Below are positions 1-11,896 of a DNA stretch of 64,000 nucleotides, in pieces. Source of the DNA: Actinernus sp. WN-2022 (lineage: Eukaryota; Cnidaria; Anthozoa; Actiniaria; Actinernidae). The stretch covers positions 447,001-511,000 of the forward strand of contig JAOWCC010000026.1 in NCBI GenBank assembly GCA_030867875.1. The letters run 5' to 3'. A program made the translations under genes and the position numbers. Every line of letters begins with the position of its first letter. The stretch's first letter is position 1. The notes under the pieces were generated by a model, which worked only from the letters and a program-made list of their open reading frames with translations, searched no databases and was not told the DNA's origin.

Positions 1-133
1 ATAAGTTATACCATGGCATGAGGGGTATTAGTGATTTAAATTGCCCCGAGAGCCGAGATTTTTTACAAATCTTCCCGCTGCTCTCGGGGCAATTTAAATC
101 ACTAATACCCCGAAATGCCATGGTATAAGTTGG
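1..133. repeat. palindromic hairpin MITE
   Basis: Two arms of about 45 bases are near-perfect reverse complements: the left arm begins with TTATACCATGGCA and the right arm ends with TGCCATGGTATAA. The loop is short and purine-rich. The outer ends match the terminal motif at 761-775, so this is one member of a small palindromic family. The left edge coincides with the window start, so the true end is not certain. Confidence 0.75.
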
Positions 134-610
134 TTGTACCATGATCGCCGAGGAACGGAACAAATCTCTGAGAAGTTTAGTTTTCTCTGCCGAAACTAAA
201 GACGTCGCAGTCGAGTTGCTTTCGAAAACGTTTTGTTTAATGCTTGACTGAGCGCCATTGATTAAACGACCCTGGCTTCCCCTGGGGAAAAGCGTGTTGT
301 TTTTGATAAGAATAACACTAAAATACAATGTAATTATGCGGTTGACTAAATATTCAAAGAGCATGAATGGATTTTAATTACATCACGTTTATGGTTTTAA
401 GTATCCCACATGGAAGAAGCGGGTTTGAGAAATTAAGAGAAGAATATGCAGATTGAAATAGGTCATCCCACATGGATTACATTGAAGGTTATGATGAAGA
501 CAGGTCAGTTTGGATTCAGTATTTTTCATCCGGGAGCGTAGGGCTAGTCGTGCCAGAGGGGAGCAGGAGTTGATGCTTTTGACCTTCTCACTTCCAGCCT
601 GCATTCTCTT

Positions 611-775
611 CTAATTTTCCCTCATTACGCATGCAGGGGAAATTTAGAAATATGCATTGTCGGCGGGAAATTTCGAAACAATGCATATTTCTAAATATCC
701 CTGCCATCAGGGAAAATTAGTGGTTTAAATGTGCCTCGGAGAACAAAAGAATCCGAGGCTACCATGGTATAACTT
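611..775. repeat. second hairpin element and its right terminus
   Basis: Positions 611-720 form an imperfect palindrome starting CTAATTTTCCCT and ending AGGGAAAATTAG, with a nested arm around ATATGCATTGT. Positions 721-775 resemble the start of the first hairpin in reverse (a TTAGTG..TTTAAAT..CCTCGG-type block) and end in ACCATGGTATAACTT, the inverted form of bases 3-16. The whole 3-775 segment may therefore be one composite element with terminal inverted repeats and two internal hairpins. Confidence 0.65.
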
Positions 776-969
776 TATTTAGACACGCTTGCCCCGTTAA
801 CTGTTGTTGATTTCCACAAGGGGCGTGTAGATAAAAAGTTCAATCTTTAAAAAAGATAGAAAACCTTAGTGTACTATAACATAATATTTTGCTATTTCTA
901 AAAAATATATTTATATATATACCTATTATAAATGTAATTATGTATCAAGTTCATTAAAAAATCAAGTTA

Positions 970-1530
970 AGTTAAGGAATAGGAAAGATGTGAGTGGCAA
1001 TGTTACTTGAATGAAGGGAATGACTCGCAGTTGCATACTTTTTCTGGAAGGGAATTCCATACTTTTGCCCCACTATATGAAAAACTTTTCTTAAGGTTTT
1101 CTGTTTTAGGGAGAGGTAACTGTAACCCCTTAAATTATATTTCGTAACATCATGCAATTTCATCATTATATTTCGTAACATCAGGCAATTTGGGGCCATG
1201 TTGTTAAGTACTTTAAACATGTGTTTCGCCTTTATTTTGGTTCTTTGAATTTCAAGAAGTTCCCAGCCTGAAGCGCTTGGTGGGGAATTTGTTACTAATA
1301 TGTGTAATTCTTCTTCTTGCAGATCTGTTTTGTAATTTTTGCAGACGTTCTGAGAAATGTAGAGAAATGATATTGCTTAACTGACTGGCAGCAATGAGGA
1401 TAACAAAACATAAGGACCCTAAGGGGAACTCGTGGAATGTCAGTAAGGGTTTTGTTTTGTTCAACATTGGTAGTATCCATTCCCCTTTTTGTCTGCTAGT
1501 TTGATTGTTCTTTGTGTGCAAAGTGCATGT
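970..1530 (-). pseudogene. LINE reverse transcriptase C-terminal relic (CR1/L2-like)
   Basis: Read on the minus strand, about 1,520 to 1,255 contains a block of the LQKLQNRSARR type, and 1,220-972 continues with MFKVLNNMAP and a tail containing YNLRGYSYLSL and KYGIPFQKK. These resemble the region after the reverse-transcriptase core in CR1/L2/jockey-like retrotransposons, where LQNRAAR and YK.LN..AP are recurrent. The two parts lie in different frames with stops between them, and nothing of the catalytic core is present, so this is a dead 5'-truncated copy. The clade is an inference from remembered family sequence. Confidence 0.7.
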
Positions 1531-2720
1531 TCTTTTTGTCTGTGATCATATATTTTTAACTTCATACTATGAAAATCACTAGAGTAGTAAAACATCCTGC
1601 AGGAGCCAGCGTTCTTCTTTACCACATGATTGAAGTTTTGTATACCACGTGATGACAATTATTGATTGTCTTTGCTAGCTTTTATGCTGAACGGCATGCT
1701 TGTTTAATAGTTGGGTTGATATTAGGTTACAAGAGGGATTTAAAAAGTAACCAATGTGCTTGCATGCAGCAGTTCAAACTAAACCTTTGATATGTTTCAA
1801 AGCAAATATATGGCTGTACACATACCTGTTATATACTCCAGTAAAGCCTTCCTCATTTTCAAAATCAAACACAGTGGTAGCTTCAGTTGAGCAACATTTT
1901 TGTCCTCTAACTCGACAAGAATCTGTAAATCTGACAAGCTCTCAAACTGTAAGTAAAGAATGTAATGTTTTATTAAAAAGAGTATGTACAATATAATTAT
2001 TATAAAATACATAGAGGATATACATGGCCATAAAAATAATTATTTTGAGTATATGTTGTAGGTTGTTTTTCATTTCAAAATTAGTGAGCACCCCTTGTTG
2101 ACGGTTCGGGTGTTTTTAAATGTAGGGGTCTGTTGTTTAGTGACTTAGCTCTTAAACACCCAAAATTAGTGAGCAATTGGCATTACTGAGGTCACTGTTA
2201 GGGTTATTTAAATGTTGGGTTAGGGTTTGGATTAGTTCACATGACCAAGAAAACAACCTGAAGTGAAAAAAACACCTACAACATACATGTGTATATGTAA
2301 TGTTCTATTTAATGGGATATTTTGATTATTCAAAATGTAGTTCATTTACTCATTCCTGTTCTTCAGGGTTGTCACCCATCAGGAAAAAAATCCCAGACTT
2401 AATTTTCACCAACCAAAATAAGACAGTGAATGAAAACAGTGATATGGTTCGTATATACATTAATTTTACAATGTAAATGTTTCATCAAGAGGTCTCTTGC
2501 TTCAGTACACTGAATGTATATAATATAAACAATATATTATACAATATCACATGTATATTAGATTTATAATATTTAACAGTGCAGTCATAGTAATTAGAGT
2601 AACGTGAACAAAAGCATTATCATTCAAATCCCCAGGCATATGTGGGGCATTTGACAGCTCAGTCTGTCCTGGGATGGGGCATTTTTCAGTTCCTGTAAAA
2701 ACTTTCAGGGCTTAGCCTGA
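1531..2720. other. gene-less AT-rich stretch
   Basis: No convincing exon, RNA gene or inverted-repeat element is visible. Open frames at 1,754-1,996 (plus) and 1,797-2,012 (minus) are low-complexity and overlap each other. The stretch is AT-rich with scattered TTAGTGAGCA direct repeats near 2,080 and 2,165. Confidence 0.6.
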
Positions 2721-2754
2721 TTTTCAGACGGTACGAGGTCGTCCGCTCATTACC

Positions 2755-2910
2755 TCCCCCCCCCCCCATCCCCGTCTGATGGACTTCGGCAGAAACCGTG
2801 TTCCTGACGTCATTTCATTTTGACCAATCAGAGCGAAGGTTTTATTTTTGGAGAACTGAGGTATGCGTGGAATGTCTAGTGGAGCCTGCATGAAGGAGAA
2901 GCCAAATGGC
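2755..2910 (+). promoter_or_regulatory. promoter-like block with CRE and CCAAT box
   Basis: A C-run (about 2,755-2,767) is followed by a perfect palindromic CRE, TGACGTCA (2,805-2,812), and a CCAATCA box (2,824-2,830). About 75 bases later an ATGGCGGAC start in good context (ATG at 2,906) opens, but its frame ends after six codons. This is the layout of an animal housekeeping promoter with a first exon, yet the short frame means the gene is absent, spliced very early or decayed. The element motifs are seen; function is inference. Confidence 0.35.
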
Positions 2911-3940
2911 GGACGATATAGACTGACTTGATATGGCTTTGGAGAAAGCGTGCGAAACTTTTGGCATTTCTGAATTATTACCCCTCGTTTCCCAGAAGGA
3001 CCTTGGCCATCACAGCTGCATCTATAGGTGACGACCAGATAGAGAATCAAGAGAGGAGAAATTATGTAGCCTTCTACACCTCGCGAGAATCACGCACTTT
3101 CCTGTACTGCAGAATTCTTATGTTTTACAGCTTCAAACTTATCTCGATTTCTCAGAACTAACCTTAACCATATCCTGTTTGAGCTGCTCTGGTTTTTTTT
3201 GGGCAGCAGGAACGTTTTAAACAGAATTTTTCGTACCGAGTATTTCAAGCGCATGGTCACAACACTGATCTAACGACAGGATTTGTTGTACTTTACAATT
3301 TGTCAAAATCAAGACTGTTCAAAATCCTGAAAACATAAATATTTAGGCAAATTTAATCCAACTTTTACCATGACCTATTCATTTGATTTTCATGAAACCG
3401 AGGCTTCTATTGTTTATCTACATGAGAACAAGTTAGATTTAAGAGCAAAGTTTCATAGAAAACATTTTGCAGCTTTCATACCATGTAGGGATATTGTGTT
3501 TCGTATTCCAGTGTTACTTGCACATATTTCACCCTAGGTTAAATAGAAAGTGGTTAATAATACGATTTTTGACAATTTTCAGCATATTACATTGATCACA
3601 CTTACAGCATTTTACATCTAATTTATGAACATACTTGGTATCATCTTAGATTTATTAATATAGTTTTTACAATAACTACAGATAGATTCTCTTTTGGGTA
3701 CATATTTGGACTGAATTATACTGTTTTTATGAAATTATTTGTCATTTTGTTTTAATTTCATATTTCGTATTCTATGATCTTGCTATTGTGTTATATTTAT
3801 ATGTGATAAATCTTTTACTCACATCTAGGTCTTCGATAGGCATTGCTTGGTCGTCTTCTTCGTATGGATCTGGTTGAATTTCTATTTAGAAAGTTGAACG
3901 TAAACGCGTATCGTTAATAATTATAAGTCATCTAGGAAAG
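2911..3940. other. gene-less stretch
   Basis: Nothing recognisable beyond low-complexity AT-rich sequence. Open frames at 2,928-3,161 (plus) and 2,724-3,050 (minus) overlap and show no family resemblance. Confidence 0.55.
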
Positions 3941-3944
3941 TTGT

Positions 3945-4620
3945 TAGAAGTGGCGTGCCTCAAGGCCATTGTAGGCCCGTTATTATTTCTATTATATATA
4001 AATGACTTGCTTAAGAGATTAGTAAATTTGCAGCTAAGAATATATGCAGATGACACTAGCATAACATACGTAAATAATAATATAAAATAAAAATAAATGA
4101 GCGTCTCACTTTTGATTTGAATAGGATTTATGTTTGGTTGACTGCCAATAACCTCACGCTAAACATGACCAAAACTGAATTTTTACTCATTGGTTCAAGA
4201 GAAAGGCTATCCAATCTCACGAGGAGCCCAAACTAAGTTGTTGACGAAGTTCCAGTAAATAAAACAGGTTTCAGTTTCAAAGTCCCTTGGCGTATAAATT
4301 GATCAAAACCTAAATTGGGAAAATCATGTTTACGTGATATACAAAACAATTGCCTCTGGAATAAGTACCATCAAACTCGTTAGGCACTTTGTTCCTCAAG
4401 AGACACTGCTTACCATTTATAATGCGCTAGTACGACCGCTGTTTGACTATTGTAGTGTAGTTTGGAGCAACTGTAAGAAAGTTTTGTTCCGAAAATTATA
4501 AAGATTACGGAATCGTGCGGCATGCATAATAACATTTTCAAGCTATGACGCTAACGCCGATAACCTCTTTCAGTTACTTAACTGGAATAAACTAGGTTGA
4601 CAACGAAAGGGCAGTAAAGT
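3945..4620 (+). pseudogene. LINE reverse transcriptase relic with YADD box
   Basis: On the plus strand a SGVPQG-type motif near 3,950 is followed by an INDL-like stretch and the catalytic YADDT box at about 4,043-4,057. Downstream come WLTANNLTLNMTKTEFLLIG (about 4,135-4,195), a LGVYID-like segment, a YNALVRPLFDYCSVVW-like segment (about 4,420-4,465) and an RNRAA.. segment. This is the order of the reverse-transcriptase palm and thumb in CR1/L2/jockey-type LINEs. Several frameshifts and stops break it, so it is not functional. The 5' part and the endonuclease are missing. Confidence 0.85.
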
Positions 4621-4621
4621 A

Positions 4622-4727
4622 CTGTTTAAAACACGAACAGCAGTGTTTTATCAAGTTTAAAAATTCTAGGGCGAAGCCCGAGAATTTTTAGACTTGATAA
4701 AACACGTGCTGTGAGTGTTTTAAACGG
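4622..4727. repeat. hairpin MITE
   Basis: Arms CTGTTTAAAACAC.. and ..GTGTTTTAAACGG flank an inner inverted pair (TGTTTTATCAAG / CTTGATAAAACA) and a small GGGC..GCCC loop. The palindrome is about 106 bases. It abuts the 3' end of the LINE relic. Confidence 0.8.
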
Positions 4728-4922
4728 CTTCAAAAACGCTTTAAGAATGCAATGAAAGAAAGACACACATCTCAAGGGAATGGTTACTTAATGAACCATT
4801 GAACCTTTGTATTCACAACGCCATGCAAAATATTCGAGTAATCACCGCCTGCAATTACAAACATCTCAAGGGAATGACATGAAGAAATTACCATACTATG
4901 TTGTTTGAAGCGCCGTTTCGCA

Positions 4923-5047
4923 ATGCAAGAGGAATCTGCACTTGAAGGATTTGGTGTCGTGGTTTACCTCGATAAACTTCAAGACTTGGAAAGCGATGTG
5001 ACTGACATGACGGCAGACTCTAAATTTTTGACTCCGGCACAAAATAT
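4923..5047 (+). CDS. candidate short first coding exon, unknown gene
   Basis: An ATG at 4,923 opens 41 codons rich in acidic residues and typical of a real N-terminus (MQEESALEGF at the start, DSKFLTPAQN at the end). The frame is followed immediately by a consensus donor GTAAGT at 5,048, leaving a phase-2 intron. No stop occurs in the exon. I do not recognise the family and found no partner exon downstream in the window. It could be a host gene exon or the first exon of an accessory element. Support rests on the start, the sensible composition and the strong donor only. Confidence 0.4.
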
Positions 5048-5276
5048 GTAAGTTTAATGCACGTTTTTATAATATTACGGCTTTGAGTTTGGTTTAATAA
5101 TTGGAACTAAACAGTGGCTCGGCGGTAAACAAGTAATGGTAGTTGGATAACTTCATTTTAAAAATATCATCTGTGTATCTCGGTAGTCTGCTGATATTAG
5201 TAAATTTAGTGCAAAATTTATTATCTAGGTACCTTATGTTCCGTGTACTTTTTGCTATCTTTGGGTCTTTATCAGT

Positions 5277-5363
5277 GAATTCTTAATTAGGATGAAACTT
5301 TATATAATATTTCATGTTCATTAATATTCTTTATATAAAACGTTCATCCTAATTAGCAATTCA
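5277..5363. repeat. short palindromic element
   Basis: GAATTCTTAATTAGGATGAA at the left is mirrored by TTCATCCTAATTAGCAATTC at the right, with TTATATAA motifs inside. It is an 87-base hairpin of the same general type as the other small MITEs here. Confidence 0.7.
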
Positions 5364-7004
5364 ATGAGAAAGCTGAAACATCAATAGAAATTCCATTGTC
5401 TCAATCATTAACCCCGTTTCCCTCTGGGACAGAATTCAAATCCCTCCGCGGGCCTTTTAGAATGATGAGATTTTATCAGGTATAAAGGAGCATGCACGTG
5501 ACTGATTTGCTTCATCTGATTGGACAAAATGCTCATTAATTATTCATGAGTTTTTGAATCGTTTTTAATGTACAAAGTGATACATAATGAAGTTCTTGAA
5601 TATTTGACGTCGCGGTTTATCTATCGGACTGATGTTGCGTCATAGAACTTGAGAAGCACAGATGGCACACTGTCAGTGCCGTTTCTTCGCACCGACTTTT
5701 ACAAAAGGAGTTTGAGTTACGGTGGGGCGTAGAGGACGTCATCACTCACAACTTTTAAATTTCAAATACGTTGCCATGATTTTTCGGGTGAGTAGCTAAA
5801 GACACGGCGTTCTTGTAAAGCAGGGCAATCTTATTTATTTTCAATTTTTATCATATTCTAGTAGTAGTAGTAAATATTATATCAGCTATAGTCATTAGTA
5901 TATTTACATACCAAGGTATATAACCATTTTTATAATCGTCTTTATACCACTCCTGAAGAATCTCCCGTGTATAAATAAAGTTATCTTTATTTTTATCTTA
6001 TCATCTTTATTATCTAAAGTTCAGAATATTGTCACATTATTTTGCAGTCATATACGTATTGTTACTTGTTTTGAAATATTTATACGAAGGTGTATTCATT
6101 TTAGAATGCGAATAGACTTTTGCAGAAAATGATGTTCGGTCTCAGAAAAGGGAAACATAGTGTCAAAAAAGGAAATACGATGCAAAATTCATTGGAAAGC
6201 AATGAAACATTTTCTTTAGAACTTTGAGAACACTCGAACAATTTCAATGAATTTGAAAATGTGAACTATTATGGTTTGTTGACTGAATAAAGTACTTTGT
6301 CACATGATCTTAAAACTGCGCGCATTTAAATGTCCAACTAACAAAGACCAGGATTCTTTTGAATGTCGGTAGATAACAAAATACGAAGCAACAAAAAAGA
6401 CCCAAGCGCAAGAACTAAGAACCACAAAGAAAATGAACCGTGTAAACAAAATAAGAAACGGCAAAAACACATTTTTAAATGATTAAATATCCCAATGGCT
6501 GTTCTGTATTGATCCAGACTAACCCATCTGTCATGATGTGTAAAGAAAGAATAATTGCTCTTACCTCGTGCTGCTGCCGACAGATAAATATATAAGACGA
6601 CTTAAATATGTAAATAGCTTCACTTAGGAAATAATAACAAAAATACAGGTAAAACTAAATCATATCAGTTCAATGAATCAGTTCAAAATAAGGCCAGGGC
6701 CGAGTTCCAATCCAGATCAAGTAATGACCAAATCATCGGCCTTACTAATGATCTTTATCCTTCCACTATCGAATTTGCCAAAAATCTTGTCGTCTGATGA
6801 CCAAGCCAATTCAGTTTCTCACGCTTCTCGAACAAACGCAGGAGTTTGAGATTGTCTTTGGTTAAATCAACAGTCTGGACTTGATGATTTTCGACTTCAC
6901 TTTATATGAAACCAGTTTAACCATTCTACAGATAAGACCGGCAAGAAAAATCACCCGTGCATTACAGCATTTCATACTAAAGCAAATCAACATGCCCATA
7001 TTTA
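5364..7004. other. gene-less stretch
   Basis: AT-rich with no supported exon. A TAGTAGTAGTA microsatellite-like patch lies near 5,860-5,873. I see nothing else. Confidence 0.55.
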
Positions 7005-7005
7005 C

Positions 7006-7382
7006 CTCAACTTCCCTGTCTTGTTGCTGAGCCTGTGGAGCTTACTGGTGCTTGTCCGTCTTGTGCAACTGTCGGTGGAGCTATTGGTGCTTGTGCATCT
7101 GCCATGGGGCTATTGGTGCTTGTGCATCTGCCATGGGGCTATTGGTGCTTGTGCATCTGCCAGTGGAGCTATTAGTGCTTGTACATCTGCCAGTGGAGCT
7201 ATTGGTGCTTGTGCATCTGCCAGTGGAGCTATTAATGCTTGTGCAGCCGCCGGTGGAGCTGGAACCACTTGCGCTACTGGCGGGGCCGGACCACGTGGGA
7301 ACTGAACTTCTGCCACAGATTTGCGTGGGTCGTATTTTTTTGAAGAGAGAAACCGTTTGTCTACCGCTGGAGAACTGAGCAA
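7006..7382 (-). CDS. candidate exon with alanine/proline repeat, frame broken
   Basis: On the minus strand a frame runs from 7,382 through a non-repetitive start (FLSSKKYDPRKSVAEVQFPR) into ten-residue repeats of the APLADAQAPI type encoded by 30-bp units. Just past the repeats is a donor-like GTTGAG|GTAAAT at 7,006/7,005, and a TATAAAAATAG box lies upstream near 7,415-7,425. Two of the repeat units are 29 rather than 30 bases, which shifts the frame and gives a stop at 7,110. The exon is therefore either broken, polymorphic in repeat length, or not coding. Product unknown. Confidence 0.3.
7077..7260. repeat. 30-bp minisatellite
   Basis: About six head-to-tail copies of a 29-30 base unit of the form GGAGCTATTGGTGCTTGTGC followed by ATCTGCCAGT. 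Units differ by single substitutions (for example TTAGTGCTTGTACAT and TTAATGCTTGTGCAG), and two are 29 bases long. In one minus-strand frame the unit encodes ten residues. Confidence 0.85.
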
Positions 7383-7963
7383 GAAGGGAGTGTCCTACGA
7401 TGATTCTATTTTTATAGTCATCTCGTAGCGTCATCCACGTGCCTATGCACACCTAGCTGTAAATGGAGTATTACTGTACCTTATTTCATATTTGCATATC
7501 ATTATGAGTGTTATGAATAGTTACATTATAACAAATTAACACCTTTTTTTCATGTTATTACTTCCGTCACAAATTTCTTGCATAATAATGCAATACAATA
7601 TTAAAGTGATGAGGAGTTTAACGAAAGCAAAACTGCTTGAAAAAAATAGACCACTTTAAAAAGTCGTCAAGTGATAGCATAGTGGTAACTGTAACAACAA
7701 CTACATTCAATAACCAAAACATTATATTCTGTGGTGATTTTAAATAACATGTAAAATACAAGTTAGCGTAATAATTAACAGTTATTTACCAAAGTTGAGG
7801 TGAATAGTGCTAGGAGGGGAATAGTGCAGGATATTCACTGTTAGTATCCAATCAGAGCGTGCAAAAAGCACTATTCACTGGTTTGGTATATACTAATAAC
7901 TATTACTGTCTAAAAACTCATTGTACTGTTTTGTATCTTTTCGACTTAAAATTGTTTCATAGG

Positions 7964-9467
7964 TTAAGGTTACCGGATACCTTCAAAACGAAAAAGATGG
8001 AAAAAAACATTTTTCACACAGAAATGTAGTTTTAGTAGTAGTGTCTCATATACCAAAAACTCCGTTCAAAAATTTTTTATATTGACGGAGAAATACCAAA
8101 AGGAAGTTTTTAACCGGAAGTAAAAGGTTCTTTTTGATTGACAGCAGATCAATAAACACATGACAAGTGCTCACTCGCCCGTAACGACGGTGTGGGAAAT
8201 CATTTCATATACCAATGTTTACGTTTATTGAGAAAAGTTTTTCCACACACGATTCCACAATTCCATCGGATGTTGGCCTTATATCTTACAAAAAGCAAGC
8301 AGGATGCCCTAACCCTAAACCCTTAGCTTGAAAAACAAAGAAAAAAGAAAAGCAAAACGAGGCCAAACAATGCATACGACTACAATTACAAAGCCAAATA
8401 AGAGTCCTCGCAAAACCCGACAAGCGTTCGTATTTTCACTTTCAGACAGTGCCGATTGGTCCACATCTGAACATAAAGTAGAATTGATAAGAGCCAGCCG
8501 AGAGAATATTTGTTTCCAAGAAAGCTTAGATGGAAACGTAGTTTGGCGGTGACCCTGAATCGGTTGAACCACGATCTCGCTATTGCCGTGCTGTTTCAGA
8601 CGCCTGCAAATCGCTGTCTCCTCTACTAACTATGCTGGCATTCAAGGCGTCTCTATAGGTGTTCACCTTGGCTTTGCCCCTCGAGGTATTTTTGTCTTTT
8701 CCATTTTTCTAGCCTGGGAAACCAGCTGACTCTTACCGCTACCATTTTTCAAGTCACACAAAAAAGAACAAACATCGGCGCGTTGCTTTGATCGGAAATC
8801 AACATTGGCGGGAAATCTTGACAGATAGTTGAACTGTGATGAGAAATGATTGGCCAAGAACTTGCTAATTGTTGGAGAGGCGGGGCTTCAGATTCACGCA
8901 CTACAGACGGGTATCTTTTTTTGAAGTGCTATTTTCTCGCTTTCGATTTTCAATCAAAATAGAGTTTTAAAAAAGCTCCCACTCAAGAGAAATGTATTCG
9001 ATTTGTCCAAAATTGTCACAAAATGTCAATTGATATCTCAGCTGGAAAACCGTGTCGGGGAATTGGGAAATTCTTAAAAGAGAGCTCTTGACGACGTTTC
9101 CCGCATATCTACTCGGATTATTTTTCGCCTTTTCACGGAAAGCATGATAACTTTTGAACTAAATCGAATTTTGAAATTCCCCGACACAGTTTGGTAATAC
9201 GGTTCCTCTGAAATGCGACAAAGCAAACAGATTTTTAAACTTTAAAATATTTTCGGAGTCGGAACTTCTGAAAGTCATCTCACTAGATCGGAGAAACGGG
9301 ACGGCGGAAAATTCGAGATTTTCAAAGAACTCAAAACTTTTTATGTATTCTTGTAGCCAATTTTACAAGCTTTAAAATGATACACGGATGATTTATCGAC
9401 GATGTTTCCTCGAGGCGCTACATAATTTAGACTGTAAACGCACCCTGAAGGTATCCGGTAACCTTAA
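7964..9467. mobile_element. 1.5-kb non-autonomous DNA transposon with TTAA target
   Basis: The left end reads TTAA GGTTACCGGATACCTTCA (7,964-7,985) and the right end is its exact inverse, TGAAGGTATCCGGTAACC TTAA (9,446-9,467). The TIR is thus at least 18 bases, and the flanking TTAA repeats act as target-site duplication. TTAA targets are known for piggyBac and Kolobok superfamilies. The interior has no convincing transposase; small frames at 8,315-8,572 and 8,328-8,552 overlap on opposite strands. It is best read as a non-autonomous copy. The superfamily is not decided by the ends alone. Confidence 0.85.
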
Positions 9468-11081
9468 GTAAAATCACTCTAGCATTCGTACCGAGACCAA
9501 AAATGTGTTTTTCTTTTTTTGCAACAACAACAAGTCAGCTGGCGACGTCTTATTGTGACTAATTTTAAATTCCACTTAAGCTGTTCACCGAATTGGCTGT
9601 GGTTTAATCAAAGCTTTTCATACCTCGTGGAAAAGTAACTGAATGTTTTATAACCTGTCTTTTAACTTTCAAAGGGGGGAGAGCCTTCTCAATAACATCT
9701 CGTTTACAAAGCTTAAAAAAAGAAAAAAAGCAGGGTAATCTCAAAATTCTTTCTATTTTGGTTTATTGTTGTTATTTTTAAAAATCACTGCTTTTTGTAC
9801 TGTTTAAAGCTGATTTAAATTTGGAGAAAGCAGCTCACAGCAACTACATGCAGCTGCTATTGAGAGGGCTGTAATACACCTACGTTGGTCACTTGCAGCC
9901 TACACGTGAGACATCTAGATACTTATTTTGGTCTCATTATTTAAATGTATTTCTTTTAGATGCTAATGAATGGCTGTGTACGCCTCGGTCCCTTGGGTCC
10001 CATAGAGCATACTGAAACCACTCCTTGACGTAGTTCACGCCACTTGACGCCTTCCAGCTAACCCTCGAGTTCAGTTGTGCTCTCGGGTTCGTTTTCCCGT
10101 TGTCATAATAACTCATCAGTTTCTCTGGATTTTTTATGGGTGTCTAATAGGTTTTTTCCAACTCTTAACCTCCAGGAGTTTTCCGGGCAGGCATGCACTG
10201 GGTTGGAGAACACGTTTCCAGTTTATTTCCTGGTTTTTCGTGTCCGGCAGTCTTCCCACCAAAATAGTACTTAGTTATTTTACCTTTTTTATGATACTTT
10301 ACAGACCATTCTTTATATTACTGCTATCACTGATACACGTGTGCGTACACTGTGTTCACCCTAGTAATAGCTTGTAGCTAGACCATTCTTATATTAAAAA
10401 ATGCTGGACGTCTACCCTCCACATCATTGTGTTCTCATTGCTTATAAATAGAAATGTTTTCTATTCGGCTGAACGAAGTGAAAGAGAATAGAAGTCTAAT
10501 TAATGTTCTCATACACGATGCACTACGGGACGAACTATGCAACTTTCTTCTTGTGTGTGTTTTCATCCTTATGGTTGAAGGATGGAGGGCACGAGAGAAG
10601 CTTTGCTAAATAGCAATATAGTATTTTTTTAAATGAGACAAAATTAAATTGCCCAGGGTAGTACACGGGCTACAAATGACCAAACCTTTTAAAATTAGAT
10701 ACAATGTAACCCAGAAAATAACTGGGATTTCGAAATAACCAAGTTCGTATTAGTATATTTAATATATCGGGGTACATGCCTTTTCTAAATGCACATGTAA
10801 ATTGGCAGCATCTGAGTTACTGTGCCACATTTGTATGACATACAAAATGGTCAAAAATGAATAACAGTAACTTTGCACCAGTGTTTTGAAACCTTGAAAT
10901 GTTTTGAGTTGTACTTCCTGGGAACTGGATCATTATATGCATATGATGCACATCTGGACCCCAGCGACCACACTTTACAATTACAGCATCTGCAAAGTAG
11001 TAGTAAGTGCCAGTATTAAAAATATAATCTCTATAGACCCTGTCAAGTTTCATTTTGGAATACTGTCTGTATCCATGGCTG
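9468..11081. other. gene-less stretch
   Basis: No supported gene. An open frame at 10,075-10,377 (plus) is hydrophobic and low in complexity with no recognisable motif. Several A/T homopolymer runs are present. Confidence 0.5.
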
Positions 11082-11551
11082 TTAAGTAATGGTCCAGATA
11101 AGAACTGTAGTGTCTACGGCAAGGAATGTTAAAAGGTGTTAATTTTCTATTATTCTTTCTCGTAATTTCATTGGTTGATACTTATAAATTCAATAGAAAC
11201 CCATCGAAATAATGCATTTTCAATCGATATTTTTTGTGGTTTGAATTTATTTTTGATCAAACTAACTATGGTTTAATTTCGAAGAATATCGTATGTGGGG
11301 AAAGTTCTGAAATTTGCGATTGAAAAATCCTTTGTTTTCTCTATGTCCGATTGGCTGGATGGTGGCTTCTCTGCGTTTTCACAGAAAAAAGAGCCAATAG
11401 CATAAAAAATACTTTATTTTCGAGATGTAGTTTGGACTGTAGATACCTCCTAAAGCACTTAAGGCATATTTAAGCAAAATCGTATGTGGGGGAGGCTCAT
11501 TGCCGCAGAACAATGGATTCCACTACAGTTCTTATCTGGACCATTACTTAA
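11082..11551. mobile_element. 470-bp TTAA-flanked MITE
   Basis: The left end TTAA GTAATGGTCCAGATAAG.. (11,082-11,112) and the right end ..CTTATCTGGACCATTAC TTAA (11,521-11,551) are exact inverse copies over 31 bases including TTAA. The interior is AT-rich and non-coding. The TIR sequence differs from the 7,964-9,467 element, so it belongs to a different family using the same target. Confidence 0.88.
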
Positions 11552-11896
11552 AACTTTGGGTACTTTTCGACCATAACCAAGTAGTTTCTATTCACCATCC
11601 AACGATGCCTGTACTACAACAGCATTTTCATCTTTAGCAATAGGTTCAATGTTAAGTCTTAGAGATATATCACTCTTGTCTCTTCTCAGATTCTGACATT
11701 TCTTTAAAACAGTCTGAAATTCGTGATGGTAGGTGGCCGGCTCACACAAACTTTCCTCCTTGCTGATTTCATCTAACGATGAAACAAAATCTCCATTGTT
11801 ACTGGTTTATAACAACAAATCCAGGTTGTGGAAATTTATTACAGTTGCATGTTGTGACCTCGAAGTTAAACCACAGAAGACTAGGAATATAATTTA

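Noticed and set aside
8315..8572. Opposed frames inside the 7,964-9,467 element as transposase
   Set aside because: Under 90 codons, overlapping on both strands, without DDE/D-type motifs.
10075..10377. 100-codon hydrophobic plus-strand frame as a membrane protein
   Set aside because: T-rich sequence gives hydrophobic residues by chance; a second frame overlaps and no start context or splice site supports it.
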